64,000 bases of DNA from positions 1,302,001 through 1,366,000 of the forward strand of contig NZ_JANFLS010000001.1 of NCBI RefSeq assembly GCF_024385465.1, given 5' to 3'. A model generated the notes under the pieces. It saw only the letters and a program-made list of their open reading frames with translations. It did not search any database and was not told the DNA's origin. Below, piece by piece: positions 43,154 through 51,896 of this stretch. The first letter of the stretch is position 1, and each line of letters starts with the position of its first letter. The translations under genes and the position numbers were made by a program. The stretch is from Arthrobacter sp. zg-Y844 (GTDB lineage Bacteria > Actinomycetota > Actinomycetes > Actinomycetales > Micrococcaceae).

Positions 43154-43777
43154 ATGGAAAAGTTCGACCTGAAACGCTCCTACCCCGAGCTCTATTCGCC
43201 CGGCGGCCGGGACTTCACGTTGGTGGACGTGCCGATCATGCACTACCTCGCCGTCGACGGGCACGGTGACCCCAACACCTCGCCCGAATACACCCGGGCC
43301 CTCGAGTGCCTCTATCCGGTGGCGTATTCACTGAAGTTCGCCTCGAAGGATGAGCTGGAGGCGGACTTTACGGTCGGCCCGCTGGAAGGTCTGTGGCGTG
43401 CCGAGGATACGGAGGCCTTTAGCCGCCGCGACAAGGGCTCCTGGGACTGGACCATGCTCATTGCGCAGCCGGAGTGGATCACTCCGGAAATGGTGGACGC
43501 GGCTGTTGCTTCGGTGGCCGCCAAGAAGAAGGTTCCCGGGCTGGACCAGGTGCGGTTGCTGACGCTCACGGAGGGTCTCGCGGCGCAGATCCTGTACATC
43601 GGACCCTACGACGACGAGGGTCCGGTCCTGGCCCGGCTGCACGGCTCCTGGATGCCCGAGCGAGGGCTGACCTTCAACGGCGACCACCACGAGGTGTACC
43701 TCAGCGACCCGAGGCGGGCGGCTCCGGAGAAACTACGGACGGTTCTGCGCCAGCCGGTCCGTAGCATCGAACTCTGA
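43154..43777 (+). CDS. GyrI-like small-molecule-binding domain protein
   Basis: The 207-residue product resembles the GyrI-like domain family, with an early MHYLAVDGHGDPNTSPEYTRAL, a central WDWTMLIAQPEWIT and a closing GLTFNGDHHEVYLSDPRRA. This domain binds small hydrophobic or aromatic ligands in regulators and in stand-alone proteins; this one has no DNA-binding domain. The ATG has AAAGGTGG upstream. It is followed by a convergent sortase gene. Confidence 0.82.
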   Translation: MEKFDLKRSYPELYSPGGRDFTLVDVPIMHYLAVDGHGDPNTSPEYTRALECLYPVAYSLKFASKDELEADFTVGPLEGLWRAEDTEAFSRRDKGSWDWTMLIAQPEWITPEMVDAAVASVAAKKKVPGLDQVRLLTLTEGLAAQILYIGPYDDEGPVLARLHGSWMPERGLTFNGDHHEVYLSDPRRAAPEKLRTVLRQPVRSIEL

Positions 43778-43868
43778 GTTAGAGCGGTTTTCCGCCGGCT
43801 TCCAACAGGCAGAAAAGTCGATGCCTCATGCCGGGCACTTTTCCGGTCAGCAGGACGGCAGCGCAGCT

Positions 43869-44576
43869 TCAGGGAACCATCGCGGCGTACACCACGAAGT
43901 TGTCGTCGAAGCGGCCCGTTTTGGGATCGTAGCCATCGCAGGTAATCAGGCGGAGTTCCGGCCCGGCAGTGTTGCCGTACACCTGTGACGTGGGGAAGTT
44001 GTCCTTGGGATACTGCTCGCCGCTGAGCACCGTGAAAACGGCCGTGCTGCCGTCTTCCCGGACCACCTCAATCCGGTCGCCGGGGGAGAGCCGGCGGAGG
44101 TCGGCGAAAATCCCGGGACCACCTCCCTCGGCATTCACATGGCCAAGCAGCACGGCCGGACCCGTTTCGCCCGGGGTTGGGGAATACTCGTACCAGCCGG
44201 CGGGTGAACCCGGTTTGCCCGGAGGGACCTGCAGTGCGCCGTCGTCGTCCAGGCCCAGGCGGATAAGTCTCGACGACGCCCCGATCGAAGGGATGCGCAA
44301 CGTCGCCGGTGCGGATTCCGGCATTCCCGCGCTCTGGACGTTCGATGCGGAGGGCGCCGCGGCAGGTGGTAGCGACGGCGACGGCGACGGCGGCGCGGGT
44401 ACCGGTACGGCCGTTTCCGGGGCGGTCCGTGCAGAGGCAGTTGGAGCCGGGACAAGGGCTGTTGCTGCAGCGTTACGGACGCTTACGGGACCGGCGCTGC
44501 CGGCCCCTGCGAGGAGAAGTGCGGCCGCCGCAGCCGCACCAAGGCTTCTGCGGCGGCCGCCCGGAGTTTTCCTCAT
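43869..44576 (-). CDS. Class F sortase
   Basis: The 235-residue membrane-anchored transpeptidase has an N-terminal signal-anchor (LGAAAAAALLLAGAGS), a long Pro/Ala/Ser-rich spacer (residues about 40-90), and a sortase domain. Its catalytic His is in VLLGHVNAEGG, its Cys in LRLITCDGYDPKTGRF, and an Arg follows the Cys. The size and order match actinobacterial class F sortases, which attach proteins to the cell wall. The only surface protein next to it is the excalibur protein 24 bp upstream in the operon direction. Confidence 0.9.
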   Translation of the reverse strand: MRKTPGGRRRSLGAAAAAALLLAGAGSAGPVSVRNAAATALVPAPTASARTAPETAVPVPAPPSPSPSLPPAAAPSASNVQSAGMPESAPATLRIPSIGASSRLIRLGLDDDGALQVPPGKPGSPAGWYEYSPTPGETGPAVLLGHVNAEGGGPGIFADLRRLSPGDRIEVVREDGSTAVFTVLSGEQYPKDNFPTSQVYGNTAGPELRLITCDGYDPKTGRFDDNFVVYAAMVP

Positions 44577-44600
44577 CTCGATCCGGTCCCCGGGATCCGC

Positions 44601-45062
44601 TTATTCCTGGCCGGCGAGGCGCCGCCGCACCATGAAGGTGCCGCCTGCTGCCGCCGCGAGCACCAGGCCGCCGCCAATGGCAAGGCCTTCGGCGCTGGAT
44701 TCCTCCGGCTCCTGCGTGATTCCGGTGTTGGCGCCGCCCGCGGGCACCCTGCCCACCTGGGCGGGCATTTGTTCCACATAAGACGGAATCCAGGTCCCGT
44801 CGCTGTCCAGATGCCCCTGCGGCTGGGGCATGGGCCGGGAAGAGTCCTCGCATCCGATGCCGTTCATGTTGCGGTCAAGATGTGGGCCATAGCCCGGATC
44901 GGTGGAAGGAATGTTGTACGCTCCGGCGGCTGCCGCCTCGGTGCAGTTGGGATACGGCGCCGCATAGGTGCGAGCTGGTTCGTCGGCCAGCGCCGGCGTC
45001 GCCGAAAGGAGCCCGAATCCGGTGATGGCCGCCAGTGTGAGGCCGGCTGTCGTCTTTTTCAT
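44601..45062 (-). CDS. Excalibur-domain surface protein, probable sortase partner
   Basis: The 153-residue protein has a signal peptide (KKTTAGLTLAAITGFGLLS...ALA), then an excalibur calcium-binding domain (YPNCTEAAAAGAYNIP through LDRNMNGIGCEDS). A Pro/Gln-rich spacer, a glycine-rich membrane helix (LAIGGGLVLAAAAGGTFMV) and a basic tail (RRRLAGQE) close it. The tail is arranged like a cell-wall sorting signal, but no LPXTG occurs. Instead VPAGGANTG precedes the helix. It lies directly upstream of the class F sortase on the same strand. An AGGGAA ribosome site lies just upstream of the ATG. Confidence 0.85.
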   Translation of the reverse strand: MKKTTAGLTLAAITGFGLLSATPALADEPARTYAAPYPNCTEAAAAGAYNIPSTDPGYGPHLDRNMNGIGCEDSSRPMPQPQGHLDSDGTWIPSYVEQMPAQVGRVPAGGANTGITQEPEESSAEGLAIGGGLVLAAAAGGTFMVRRRLAGQE

Positions 45063-45302
45063 CTGATTCCCTGCTTTCTGAGTAAAGAAGGGCATCCAGG
45101 GGGTGGATGACTCTGAAAGCGTAGGTATCCGGGCAATCGCCCCGCTTCCCCCGGGCAGGAAATTGGGCACGGCAGAGCCGAAATAGTTCGCCGGGGCAAA
45201 GGTTGCCCTCACGCAACAGCTTCGGAGACGGAGACTGAGCGTGCTGGCATCGAATGGCGTCAACTCCCGTCGAATCCCTCCGATATGTCCCAATCCCTGC
45301 GG

Positions 45303-45402
45303 TTTGTCCGGATCCCCTCGCTGCGCGGCGCAGGGATCCGGACAAAACGCAGGGAGCCCGGACAAAGCGCAGGAGCCCGGACAAAGCGCAGGGATCCGGG
45401 AC
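45303..45402. repeat. 19-20-bp tandem repeats with an inverted copy
   Basis: Direct units begin at 45329, 45348, 45368 and 45387 (partial) and share CGCAGGGA(T/G)CCGGACAAA. An inverted copy at 45303-45316 pairs with 45333-45346 to form a 14-bp stem and 16-nt loop. The block fills most of the 364-bp gap between the excalibur gene and a hypothetical gene. I see no coding sequence in this gap. It may be a terminator that expanded or an intergenic repeat family. Confidence 0.75.
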
Positions 45403-45426
45403 GGGGAGGGACCCGGCCCCGCAAGC

Positions 45427-46020
45427 TCAGGGCAGGATGGTGGTGGTGACGGCGACAATCCGCGGGGCAGCCGGAACGGAACTGAAGCCGAAGTTCACGG
45501 GCGGCTGGACCGGACGCAGCCCGCCCAGATCGGCGCCGTCCCACGCTGCAGTAGCGGACACCAGTGATCGAATGGACCGGACGCCGTAGAACTCCCGCCG
45601 GCCGCCGCCCGCCGATCCGGCGGTCTGCACGCCCGGAGCCAGCAGTTTGGCGACGGGATTGATCAGCCGCAGCCACCACGGAGCCACGGCCAGCGGACCC
45701 GGCACATGCTCCAATACCCGGCCCAGGAAGGTCACCGGCCCCAGCACGGCCTCAAGCCGCAAGGGTCCCGCGGCCACCCGGAGCGCCTCTCGGGAAAGGA
45801 CTGCGTCCACGGGCGCCACCACGGTCCGGTCGAAACTGTAGGTTTCGCCGATATACCGGGCCGCCGCGTCGGACGGGGCCAGCAGCGTCCGCACGCCGGC
45901 GTCGTCCTCGGCCATCACGTCGGTGAAAGCGCCCAGCGGGGACTCGAGCCAGTGCCCAACCACCAGCCTCGTACCGGAGGCAGTACCCAGCCCAGCAATG
46001 TAGCCGCGGAATCGGTCCAT
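45427..46020 (-). CDS. Hypothetical protein, 197 residues
   Basis: I do not recognise a family. The protein is soluble with mixed strands ([39 protein letters not shown]) and has a Gly-rich turn, [14 protein letters not shown]. The ATG at 46020 has a TAGCGT -10 box 6 nt upstream. It is divergent from purA. Codon use looks like that of its neighbours, so it is probably a real native gene. Confidence 0.68.
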   Translation of the reverse strand: MDRFRGYIAGLGTASGTRLVVGHWLESPLGAFTDVMAEDDAGVRTLLAPSDAAARYIGETYSFDRTVVAPVDAVLSREALRVAAGPLRLEAVLGPVTFLGRVLEHVPGPLAVAPWWLRLINPVAKLLAPGVQTAGSAGGGRREFYGVRSIRSLVSATAAWDGADLGGLRPVQPPVNFGFSSVPAAPRIVAVTTTILP

Positions 46021-46026
46021 CCGGCC

Positions 46027-46032
46027 ACGCTA
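46027..46032 (-). promoter_or_regulatory. -10 box TAGCGT for the 197-residue hypothetical gene
   Basis: On the minus strand TAGCGT ends 6 nt before the ATG at 46020. Confidence 0.4.
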
Positions 46033-46237
46033 CCTGCGAAGCACCGAAGATAGATGCCCCCGCAGCGTATTTTCAAGTGAGCAACAGCATGATCGGCTAA
46101 ACTTGGCAGGTAAGAGCCCCGCAACTTGCGCCGAGGTACGCCGTAAGGCAGGAGACGCAGGTTCAGGGGCGTTCTCATGCACGGTAGCGGATCTGCAACC
46201 AAGCAGCTCCGTCCCGTATCTAATGGGGGAGGATCCC

Positions 46238-47527
46238 ATGCCAGCTATTGTCATCGTCGGCGCCCAGTGGGGCGACGAAGGTAAAGGTAAGGCCACCGAC
46301 CTGCTCGGCGGCCGCGTCGATTACGTCGTCAAACCCAACGGCGGAAACAATGCCGGCCACACCGTCGTCGTCGGCGGTGAAAAATACGAACTCAAGCTGC
46401 TGCCCGCAGGCATCCTCAGCCCCAACGCGATTCCGGTGATCGGCAACGGCTGCGTGGTGAACCTTGAGGCGCTCTTCGCCGAGATCGACGGCCTCGAATC
46501 CCGCGGTGCGGATACGTCCAAGCTCCGGATTTCCGCCAATGCGCACCTGGTGGCCCCGTTCCACCAGGTGATGGACAAGGTCACCGAGCGCTTCCTGGGC
46601 AAGCGTGCCATCGGCACCACCGGACGCGGCATCGGCCCGGCCTACATGGACAAGGTGGCCCGGCTGGGCATCCGTGTCCAGGACATCTTTGACGAGTCCA
46701 TCCTGCGCCAGAAGGTCGAAGGCTCCCTGAAGCAGAAGAACCAGCTGCTGCTGAAGGTCTACAACCGCCGCGATATCGACGCCGAAGAGGTGGTCCAGTA
46801 CTTCCTCTCCTACGCGGACCGGCTGCGTCCCATGGTCATCGACTCGACCTACGAGCTGAACTCCGCCCTGGACGAGGGCAAGGTCATCCTCATGGAGGGC
46901 GGCCAGGCCACGTTCCTGGACGTGGACCACGGCACCTACCCGTTCGTCACGTCCTCCAACCCGACCGCGGGCGGCGCGTCCGTGGGCTCGGGTATCGGCC
47001 CCACCCGGATCACCCGTTCCGTGGGCATCATCAAGGCCTACACCACCCGTGTCGGTGCCGGCCCGTTCCCCACCGAACTGTTTGATGACATGGGCCTGTA
47101 CCTGCAGAAGACCGGCGGCGAGTTCGGCGTGAACACCGGCCGCCCGCGCCGCTGCGGCTGGTACGACGCCGTCCTGGCCCGCCACGCTTCCCGCGTCAAC
47201 GGCTTCACGGACTACTTCGTGACCAAGCTGGATGTCCTGACCGGCATCGAGAAGATCCCGGTGTGCGTGGCCTACGACGTCGACGGCGTGCGGTTCGACG
47301 AGATGCCGATGACGCAGACCGACTTCCACCACGCCAAGCCGATCTTCGAGTACTTTGACGGCTGGACCGAGGACATCACCGGGGCCAAGACCCTTGAGGA
47401 CCTCCCGGACAACGCCCGGAACTACGTGCTGGCGCTGGAAAAGATGTCCGGCACGCGCTTCTCCGCCATCGGCGTGGGCCCGGACCGCGACCAGACCATC
47501 GTGGTGCGGGACCTCATCAACGAGTAA
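46238..47527 (+). CDS. purA: Adenylosuccinate synthetase
   Basis: The 429-residue enzyme couples GTP hydrolysis to joining IMP and aspartate, the first step from IMP to AMP. The N-terminal [20 protein letters not shown] contains the conserved GDEGKGK phosphate-binding loop with catalytic Asp. Also present are the [17 protein letters not shown] segment and [28 protein letters not shown] ribosome site precedes the ATG. Length is standard. A terminator follows. Confidence 0.96.
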   Translation: MPAIVIVGAQWGDEGKGKATDLLGGRVDYVVKPNGGNNAGHTVVVGGEKYELKLLPAGILSPNAIPVIGNGCVVNLEALFAEIDGLESRGADTSKLRISANAHLVAPFHQVMDKVTERFLGKRAIGTTGRGIGPAYMDKVARLGIRVQDIFDESILRQKVEGSLKQKNQLLLKVYNRRDIDAEEVVQYFLSYADRLRPMVIDSTYELNSALDEGKVILMEGGQATFLDVDHGTYPFVTSSNPTAGGASVGSGIGPTRITRSVGIIKAYTTRVGAGPFPTELFDDMGLYLQKTGGEFGVNTGRPRRCGWYDAVLARHASRVNGFTDYFVTKLDVLTGIEKIPVCVAYDVDGVRFDEMPMTQTDFHHAKPIFEYFDGWTEDITGAKTLEDLPDNARNYVLALEKMSGTRFSAIGVGPDRDQTIVVRDLINE

Positions 47528-47537
47528 AGCCACCACG

Positions 47538-47579
47538 CACGGAAGGCCCCGCAGTCCTTGAGGCTGGGGGCCTTCCGTG
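47538..47579. terminator. Terminator between purA and the VOC gene
   Basis: CACGGAAGGCCCC (47538-47550) pairs with GGGGCCTTCCGTG (47567-47579) over 13 bp with a 16-nt loop. It serves the convergent purA and VOC genes. Confidence 0.8.
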
Positions 47580-47582
47580 TGC

Positions 47583-47978
47583 CTACCGGGCGGCCTGCGG
47601 ATCCGGGGCCGCTTCGGAGCGGCTCAGCACGCAGAACTCGTTGCCCTCCGGATCGGCCAGCACCACCCAGTCCACCTCGGTTCCCTGCCCCACGTCGGTC
47701 CGGACCGCGCCCAGTGCGAGCAGCCGTTCCACTTCCTGGTCCTGGGTACTGCCGTGCGCTGCCCGCAGGTCCAAGTGCAGCCGGTTCTTGACCGTCTTAC
47801 TCTCGGGCACGGGGATGATGTCGATGTCCGGACCGGCCCTGCCGTCAGCCCGAACCAGCGAAACGACGTCGGCGTCGTTGGTTTCCGCAATCCGGTAGCC
47901 CAGCGCCTGGGTCCAGAACTCCGCCAGCCGCGGCGGATCTGCCGCGTCGAGGGCAATGGATGAGATGACAAGGGCCAT
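47583..47978 (-). CDS. VOC superfamily (glyoxalase-like) protein
   Basis: The 131-residue protein has two strand-helix units of the VOC fold: VISSIALDAADPPRLAEFW.QALGYR and LHLDLRAAHGSTQDQEVERLLALGA, closing with ADPEGNEFCVL. The conserved His and the final Glu are in metal-ligand positions for a vicinal-oxygen-chelate enzyme or binding protein. The start at 47978 has AGGAGA upstream; a longer reading to 48035 lacks support. The reaction is unknown. Confidence 0.83.
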   Translation of the reverse strand: MALVISSIALDAADPPRLAEFWTQALGYRIAETNDADVVSLVRADGRAGPDIDIIPVPESKTVKNRLHLDLRAAHGSTQDQEVERLLALGAVRTDVGQGTEVDWVVLADPEGNEFCVLSRSEAAPDPQAAR

Positions 47979-48084
47979 GGAGTTCTCCTGTCCGGCGAGG
48001 GAAATGATTCCCGAAGCTAACAGGGCCCGGGACACCGGTCAACGGCCGGATTCCCGCGCCGGAACCGGTGCGGTCGGTGCCCGG

Positions 48085-49080
48085 CTACCAGCGGTTCCGG
48101 GCCTCCTCGATCCAGCCGCCCAGCCCGTCCAGGGAATACTCGGTGCCGTCCGGGGTGCGCGCAGCGCCGGTCCACGTGCCGAAGGCCTGCCAGGTCCGGG
48201 CGCTGATCACGACGGCGTTCGTTGCCGCGGTGCGACGGTGGAACGGGGTGAGGGTGGCGTCGATCCACGGTCCATGCACCCGCCAGGTCGACGCCGGATC
48301 GGCGAGGTCGTACTCGAACTCCAGTTCGCCGTCGTAATGGTGCAGCTGCCCGTCCACGATCAGGGCGTTCTCCGTGGCCGGCGTGTTGGCGGTCCACTTC
48401 CCGCCGACCTGCAGTCCCAGCCGGGTGCCGTCCACCGTGCCCGAGCCGACCCCCCAGTTCCAGCGCTGCGAGTACGGCCAGCGTCCGCGGCCGCGGTCCA
48501 GCACGGCAAACGAATCTTCTCCGCCGACCGGATACTCGCGCCCGTCCACGGTGACGGTGCCCGAAACCCGGCGGGCTACGTCCTTCAGCGTGTACTGGTA
48601 ACGGCTCGCTGACCATGGCACCACCACGCCGAGGACATCCCCGTCCGCTTCGGTGAACAGGTCCGCGGTGATCCGCGGCGACGAGGCCTGCAGGCGGGTG
48701 CCGCCGTCGGCATCGTGGAAACGCAGGCCGGCACCGCCAAAGGCGCCGAAGGCAGTGAGCGGCGGCAGCGTATCCGGCAGGGAGACGTCCACGTAGGAAG
48801 GCAGGATCTTCAGCGGCTCCAGGCTGGTCTCCCGGCCCGTGCCGCGTTCGAACACGTAGAGCTGCAGGGTGGAGGCGTAATCCAGGTGGGCAATGGTCAG
48901 GCCGACGGCGAGCTCGGGCGTGAGGATGCCCCAGTACTCCCAGCGCTTGGCCCGCCAGCCGCCTTTGGCGCCGGAGGGGACCACGGGACGGTGCAGGGCG
49001 CTACGGGCAAAGCCCACGGCTGCCGGATTGAGCACCCCGGCAGGTGAGCCGAGGTCAACGGGGGCGGTGATTTCATCCAT
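48085..49080 (-). CDS. DUF2804 family protein
   Basis: The 331-residue protein matches DUF2804, a beta-rich family of unknown function. Family-like segments are RWEYWGILTPELAVGLTIAHLDYA, YQYTLKDVARRVSGTVTVDG and QRWNWGVGSGTVDG. The start at MDEITAPVDL fits the family. A longer in-frame reading continues 388 codons upstream across the divergent dehydrogenase gene and is an artefact. It is divergent from the alcohol dehydrogenase. Confidence 0.85.
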   Translation of the reverse strand: MDEITAPVDLGSPAGVLNPAAVGFARSALHRPVVPSGAKGGWRAKRWEYWGILTPELAVGLTIAHLDYASTLQLYVFERGTGRETSLEPLKILPSYVDVSLPDTLPPLTAFGAFGGAGLRFHDADGGTRLQASSPRITADLFTEADGDVLGVVVPWSASRYQYTLKDVARRVSGTVTVDGREYPVGGEDSFAVLDRGRGRWPYSQRWNWGVGSGTVDGTRLGLQVGGKWTANTPATENALIVDGQLHHYDGELEFEYDLADPASTWRVHGPWIDATLTPFHRRTAATNAVVISARTWQAFGTWTGAARTPDGTEYSLDGLGGWIEEARNRW

Positions 49081-49174
49081 GCCGCCCAAGTCTAGGGCGG
49101 GCGTAGGGTGAAGACGTGCCGGAACGCCGCCGCAGATCGTGTCGGGTGACCCGATCCGGCCGGGAAAGGCAGAC

Positions 49175-50293
49175 ATGACCAGCACAGCTACGGCCGCCGT
49201 CCTGCGCGGCACCAACCAGCCCTTCGAACTTGCAGAAGTGACGCTGGATGATCCCCGTCCGGACGAGGTACTGGTCCGGGTGGTGGCCAGCGGAGTCTGC
49301 GGCACCGACCTGGGTGTGCAGGCAGGCCACATTCCTTTTCCGCTGCCCGGTGTCCTGGGCCACGAAGGTGCCGGCGTGGTGGAAGCCGTGGGAAGCGCCG
49401 TGACTTCGGTGCAGCCCGGAGACCACGTCCTGCTGACCTTCACCAGCTGCGGAGTGTGCCGCAACTGCCGCAGTGCCCACCCTGCGTACTGCGTTGAATT
49501 CCTGTCCCGCAACCTCCTCGGCGGGGAACGCGCGGACGGCAGCTCCACCCTTTCGGAAAACGGCACCGACCTGCACGGGCACTTCTTCGCCCAGTCGTCC
49601 TTCTCCAACCTGGTCCTGGCGGACGAACGCGGCGTAACCAAGGTGGATCCGGCCGCGGATCTATCCCTGCTGGCACCGCTGGGCTGCGGCATCCAGACCG
49701 GCGCCGGAGCCGTGCTGAACGTCCTGAAGCCCGAGCCGGGATCCGTTCTGGCCGTGTTCGGCGCCGGCCCCGTAGGCCTGGCCGCCGTAATGGCCGCCGC
49801 CCTGTCCCCGGCCACGCGCATTATCGTTATGGACCTGGTGGATTCCCGGCTGGAACTGGCCCGGGAACTGGGGGCCACCGACGTCGTGAACTCCGGGAAC
49901 ACCGACGCCGTCCAGGCGCTGATGGAACTGACCGGCGGCCAGGGCGTCACCCACGCCCTGGAAACCACCGGCAGCGTCAAGGTGGCGGAAACCGCCGCCT
50001 CGGTGCTGGCACCGCTGGGCAAGCTCGGACTGATCGGTGCACCCGCCGCGGGCAGCACCATGAGCCTGGACGTGAACTTCATGCTCAACGGGCGCCAGAT
50101 CCTGGGAATTACCGAGGGGGATTCCAACCCGCAGCTGTTCCTGCCGGCGCTGGTGGACCTGGTGCAGCAGGGCCGGTTCCCGCTGGAAAAGATGATCACC
50201 CGGTACTCGTTCCGGGACATCAATGAGGCGGCCGCGGCAGCCAAGAGCGGAAGCGTCCTGAAACCCGTCCTCCACTTCGAGGACCTGGTCTAG
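49175..50293 (+). CDS. Zinc-type alcohol dehydrogenase family protein
   Basis: The 372-residue MDR enzyme has the catalytic Cys in SGVCGTDLG and the Glu in GHEGAGVVEAVG. Structural zinc ligands are in SCGVCRNCRSAHPAYC and the NAD(P) loop is VFGAGPVGLAAVMAA. It resembles aryl- or short-chain alcohol dehydrogenases of the NAD-dependent type. The ATG at 49175 is preceded by GGGAAAGG; a start at 49139 is less likely. The nitrilase-family gene follows after 38 bp and could be co-transcribed. The substrate is unknown. Confidence 0.88.
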   Translation: MTSTATAAVLRGTNQPFELAEVTLDDPRPDEVLVRVVASGVCGTDLGVQAGHIPFPLPGVLGHEGAGVVEAVGSAVTSVQPGDHVLLTFTSCGVCRNCRSAHPAYCVEFLSRNLLGGERADGSSTLSENGTDLHGHFFAQSSFSNLVLADERGVTKVDPAADLSLLAPLGCGIQTGAGAVLNVLKPEPGSVLAVFGAGPVGLAAVMAAALSPATRIIVMDLVDSRLELARELGATDVVNSGNTDAVQALMELTGGQGVTHALETTGSVKVAETAASVLAPLGKLGLIGAPAAGSTMSLDVNFMLNGRQILGITEGDSNPQLFLPALVDLVQQGRFPLEKMITRYSFRDINEAAAAAKSGSVLKPVLHFEDLV

Positions 50294-50331
50294 GCTGGGG
50301 GCAAGCGAGCCCGAAACGAAGGTGGTCGAAA

Positions 50332-51138
50332 GTGTTAGTCAGCGTCGGTCAGTTCAGCCCCGCCGGTGAGGTCCGGGAGAACCTGGACACCATGCGCTCC
50401 CTGGCCGGCAAGGCCCGCGCCGAGGGGTCCGAGCTGATCATCTTCCCCGAAGAATCCATGTTCAGCATCGGCAAGGTGGAAGGATCGCTGGCCGCCGCCG
50501 TCGACGCCTCCTGGACCACTTTCGTCTCCCAGCTGTCCCTGCTCGCCGCCGAGCTCGGAATCGCGGTGATCGCCGGCGGCTACGAGTCCAGCGGTGAGGA
50601 ACGGCCCTTCAACACCCTGGTCCTCATCGATGCGACCGGACGGATTGTGGACACCTACCGCAAGCTGCATCTCTACGACGCGTTCTCCTACGCCGAATCG
50701 ACCCGGATCAAACCGGGCGACGGCGGTGTGAAGGTTATGCAGGTAGGTGACCTCCGGGTGGGTGTCATGACCTGCTATGACCTGCGCTTCCCGGAACTGG
50801 CCAGGGCGCTCGCCGACCTGGACGCAGATCTGCTGGCTGTGCCGGCGGCCTGGTTCAAGGGCGAGCACAAGATCGACCACTGGGAAACCCTGCTCAAGGC
50901 CCGTGCCATCGAGAACACGCTGTGGGTTGCCGCGGCGGGAACATCCAGCCGGCATACCGTGGGCCACTCCGTCATTTTGGACCCCATGGGAGTGCCTCAG
51001 GCGGCGCTGGAGGAAGAGCGTGAGGCGGTAGTGACGGCGGACGTCACCCGTCAGCGGATCGACGACGTCCGCCAGTTCCTGCCGGTGTTGAAGAACCGCC
51101 GTTTTGCCGGAAATGCGCGGATTGTGGAGGCGCACTAG
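50332..51138 (+). CDS. Carbon-nitrogen hydrolase (nitrilase superfamily)
   Basis: The 268-residue enzyme has the Glu-Lys-Cys triad of the family in order: the Glu in IIFPEESMFS, the Lys in TYRKLHLYDAF and the nucleophile Cys in GVMTCYDLRFPE. The pattern fits the omega-amidase/Nit2-like branch that hydrolyses small amides. It starts at GTG with AAGGTGG upstream and follows the dehydrogenase gene. The physiological amide is not known. Confidence 0.9.
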   Translation: MLVSVGQFSPAGEVRENLDTMRSLAGKARAEGSELIIFPEESMFSIGKVEGSLAAAVDASWTTFVSQLSLLAAELGIAVIAGGYESSGEERPFNTLVLIDATGRIVDTYRKLHLYDAFSYAESTRIKPGDGGVKVMQVGDLRVGVMTCYDLRFPELARALADLDADLLAVPAAWFKGEHKIDHWETLLKARAIENTLWVAAAGTSSRHTVGHSVILDPMGVPQAALEEEREAVVTADVTRQRIDDVRQFLPVLKNRRFAGNARIVEAH

Positions 51139-51335
51139 GCCCGGGAGGCCGGCGCTGAAAAGATTTTCCGCGAGGTGCGTAACCTTTTCCTACCCGTTCG
51201 CGATTACCTGTTTGTAACGGCCGCGCCGAGGCTTATCCCCCCAACGAGCATCGGTGCGGCCGTTGCACGCATGCCTACGGCGGCGGACACGGTAGCATTT
51301 GGACCACTCCCGCTTCCCAGGAAAGTGAATCCGCC

Positions 51336-51896
51336 GTGCCTGCACCGCTTACCGAGCAAACGCTCCGTGATGCGCGTGCCCGAAAACCGGCGGCTTTGCG
51401 GGAAATCTACGACGACTTCGCGCCCGGCATCCTCGGCTACCTCCGCTCCAAGGGGTGCGACGACCCAGAAGCACTCACGCAGGAAGTCTTCCTGACTCTG
51501 TTCTCCAAGCTGGACACGCTTAACGGAGGCCTCCGCGGCGCTCGAACCTTCGCTTTCTCCGTTGCCCACGCCCGCATGGTGGACGACGTTCGACGGCGCG
51601 AGCGCGAGCCGGTGATGGCCGTGTTCGATCCGGAGCTGGACCGCCGTGAAACAGAATCCGCCGAGGAAAGCGTGCTCGGCACCGATGCCGGAGCCGCAGC
51701 GCTGCTGGAAGGGCTCACAGCGCAGCAAAAGGAAGTCCTGCTGCTGCGTGTGGTGGCTGATCTTTCCATTGATGAATCGGCGAAGATCATGGGACGCAGT
51801 GCCGGAGCGGTCAAGCAGCTTCAGCGCCGCGCACTGGGCGTACTCAAGAACCAACTCGAACGGAAGGAGGTACCGGACAATGAACGAGCATCCTGA
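51336..51896 (+). CDS. ECF-type sigma-70 family sigma factor
   Basis: The 186-residue protein has sigma region 2 (IYDDFAPGILGYLRSKG, then QEVFLTLFSKLDTL) and region 4 with an HTH (LTAQQKEVLLLRVVADL, DESAKIMGRSAGAVKQLQRRAL). There is no region 1 or 3, so it is extracytoplasmic-function type. It starts at GTG. Its 3' end overlaps the start of a one-helix proline-rich membrane protein that is a possible regulator. The leader has two GTAAC copies (51179 and 51215) that could be ECF promoter elements and may point to autoregulation. Confidence 0.88.
   Translation: MPAPLTEQTLRDARARKPAALREIYDDFAPGILGYLRSKGCDDPEALTQEVFLTLFSKLDTLNGGLRGARTFAFSVAHARMVDDVRRREREPVMAVFDPELDRRETESAEESVLGTDAGAAALLEGLTAQQKEVLLLRVVADLSIDESAKIMGRSAGAVKQLQRRALGVLKNQLERKEVPDNERAS

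Noticed and set aside
45303-45402. CRISPR array
   Set aside because: Repeats are 19-20 bp, directly abutting with no spacers, and there are no cas genes in the window.
45241-45589. A repeat-derived open frame rich in DKAQGSG-like units
   Set aside because: The pattern follows from the DNA repeats; there is no ribosome site and the frame runs into the antisense of a probable gene.
49081-50244. N-terminal extension of the DUF2804 frame across the divergent alcohol dehydrogenase
   Set aside because: The family begins at 49080. The extension is antisense to a well-supported enzyme.
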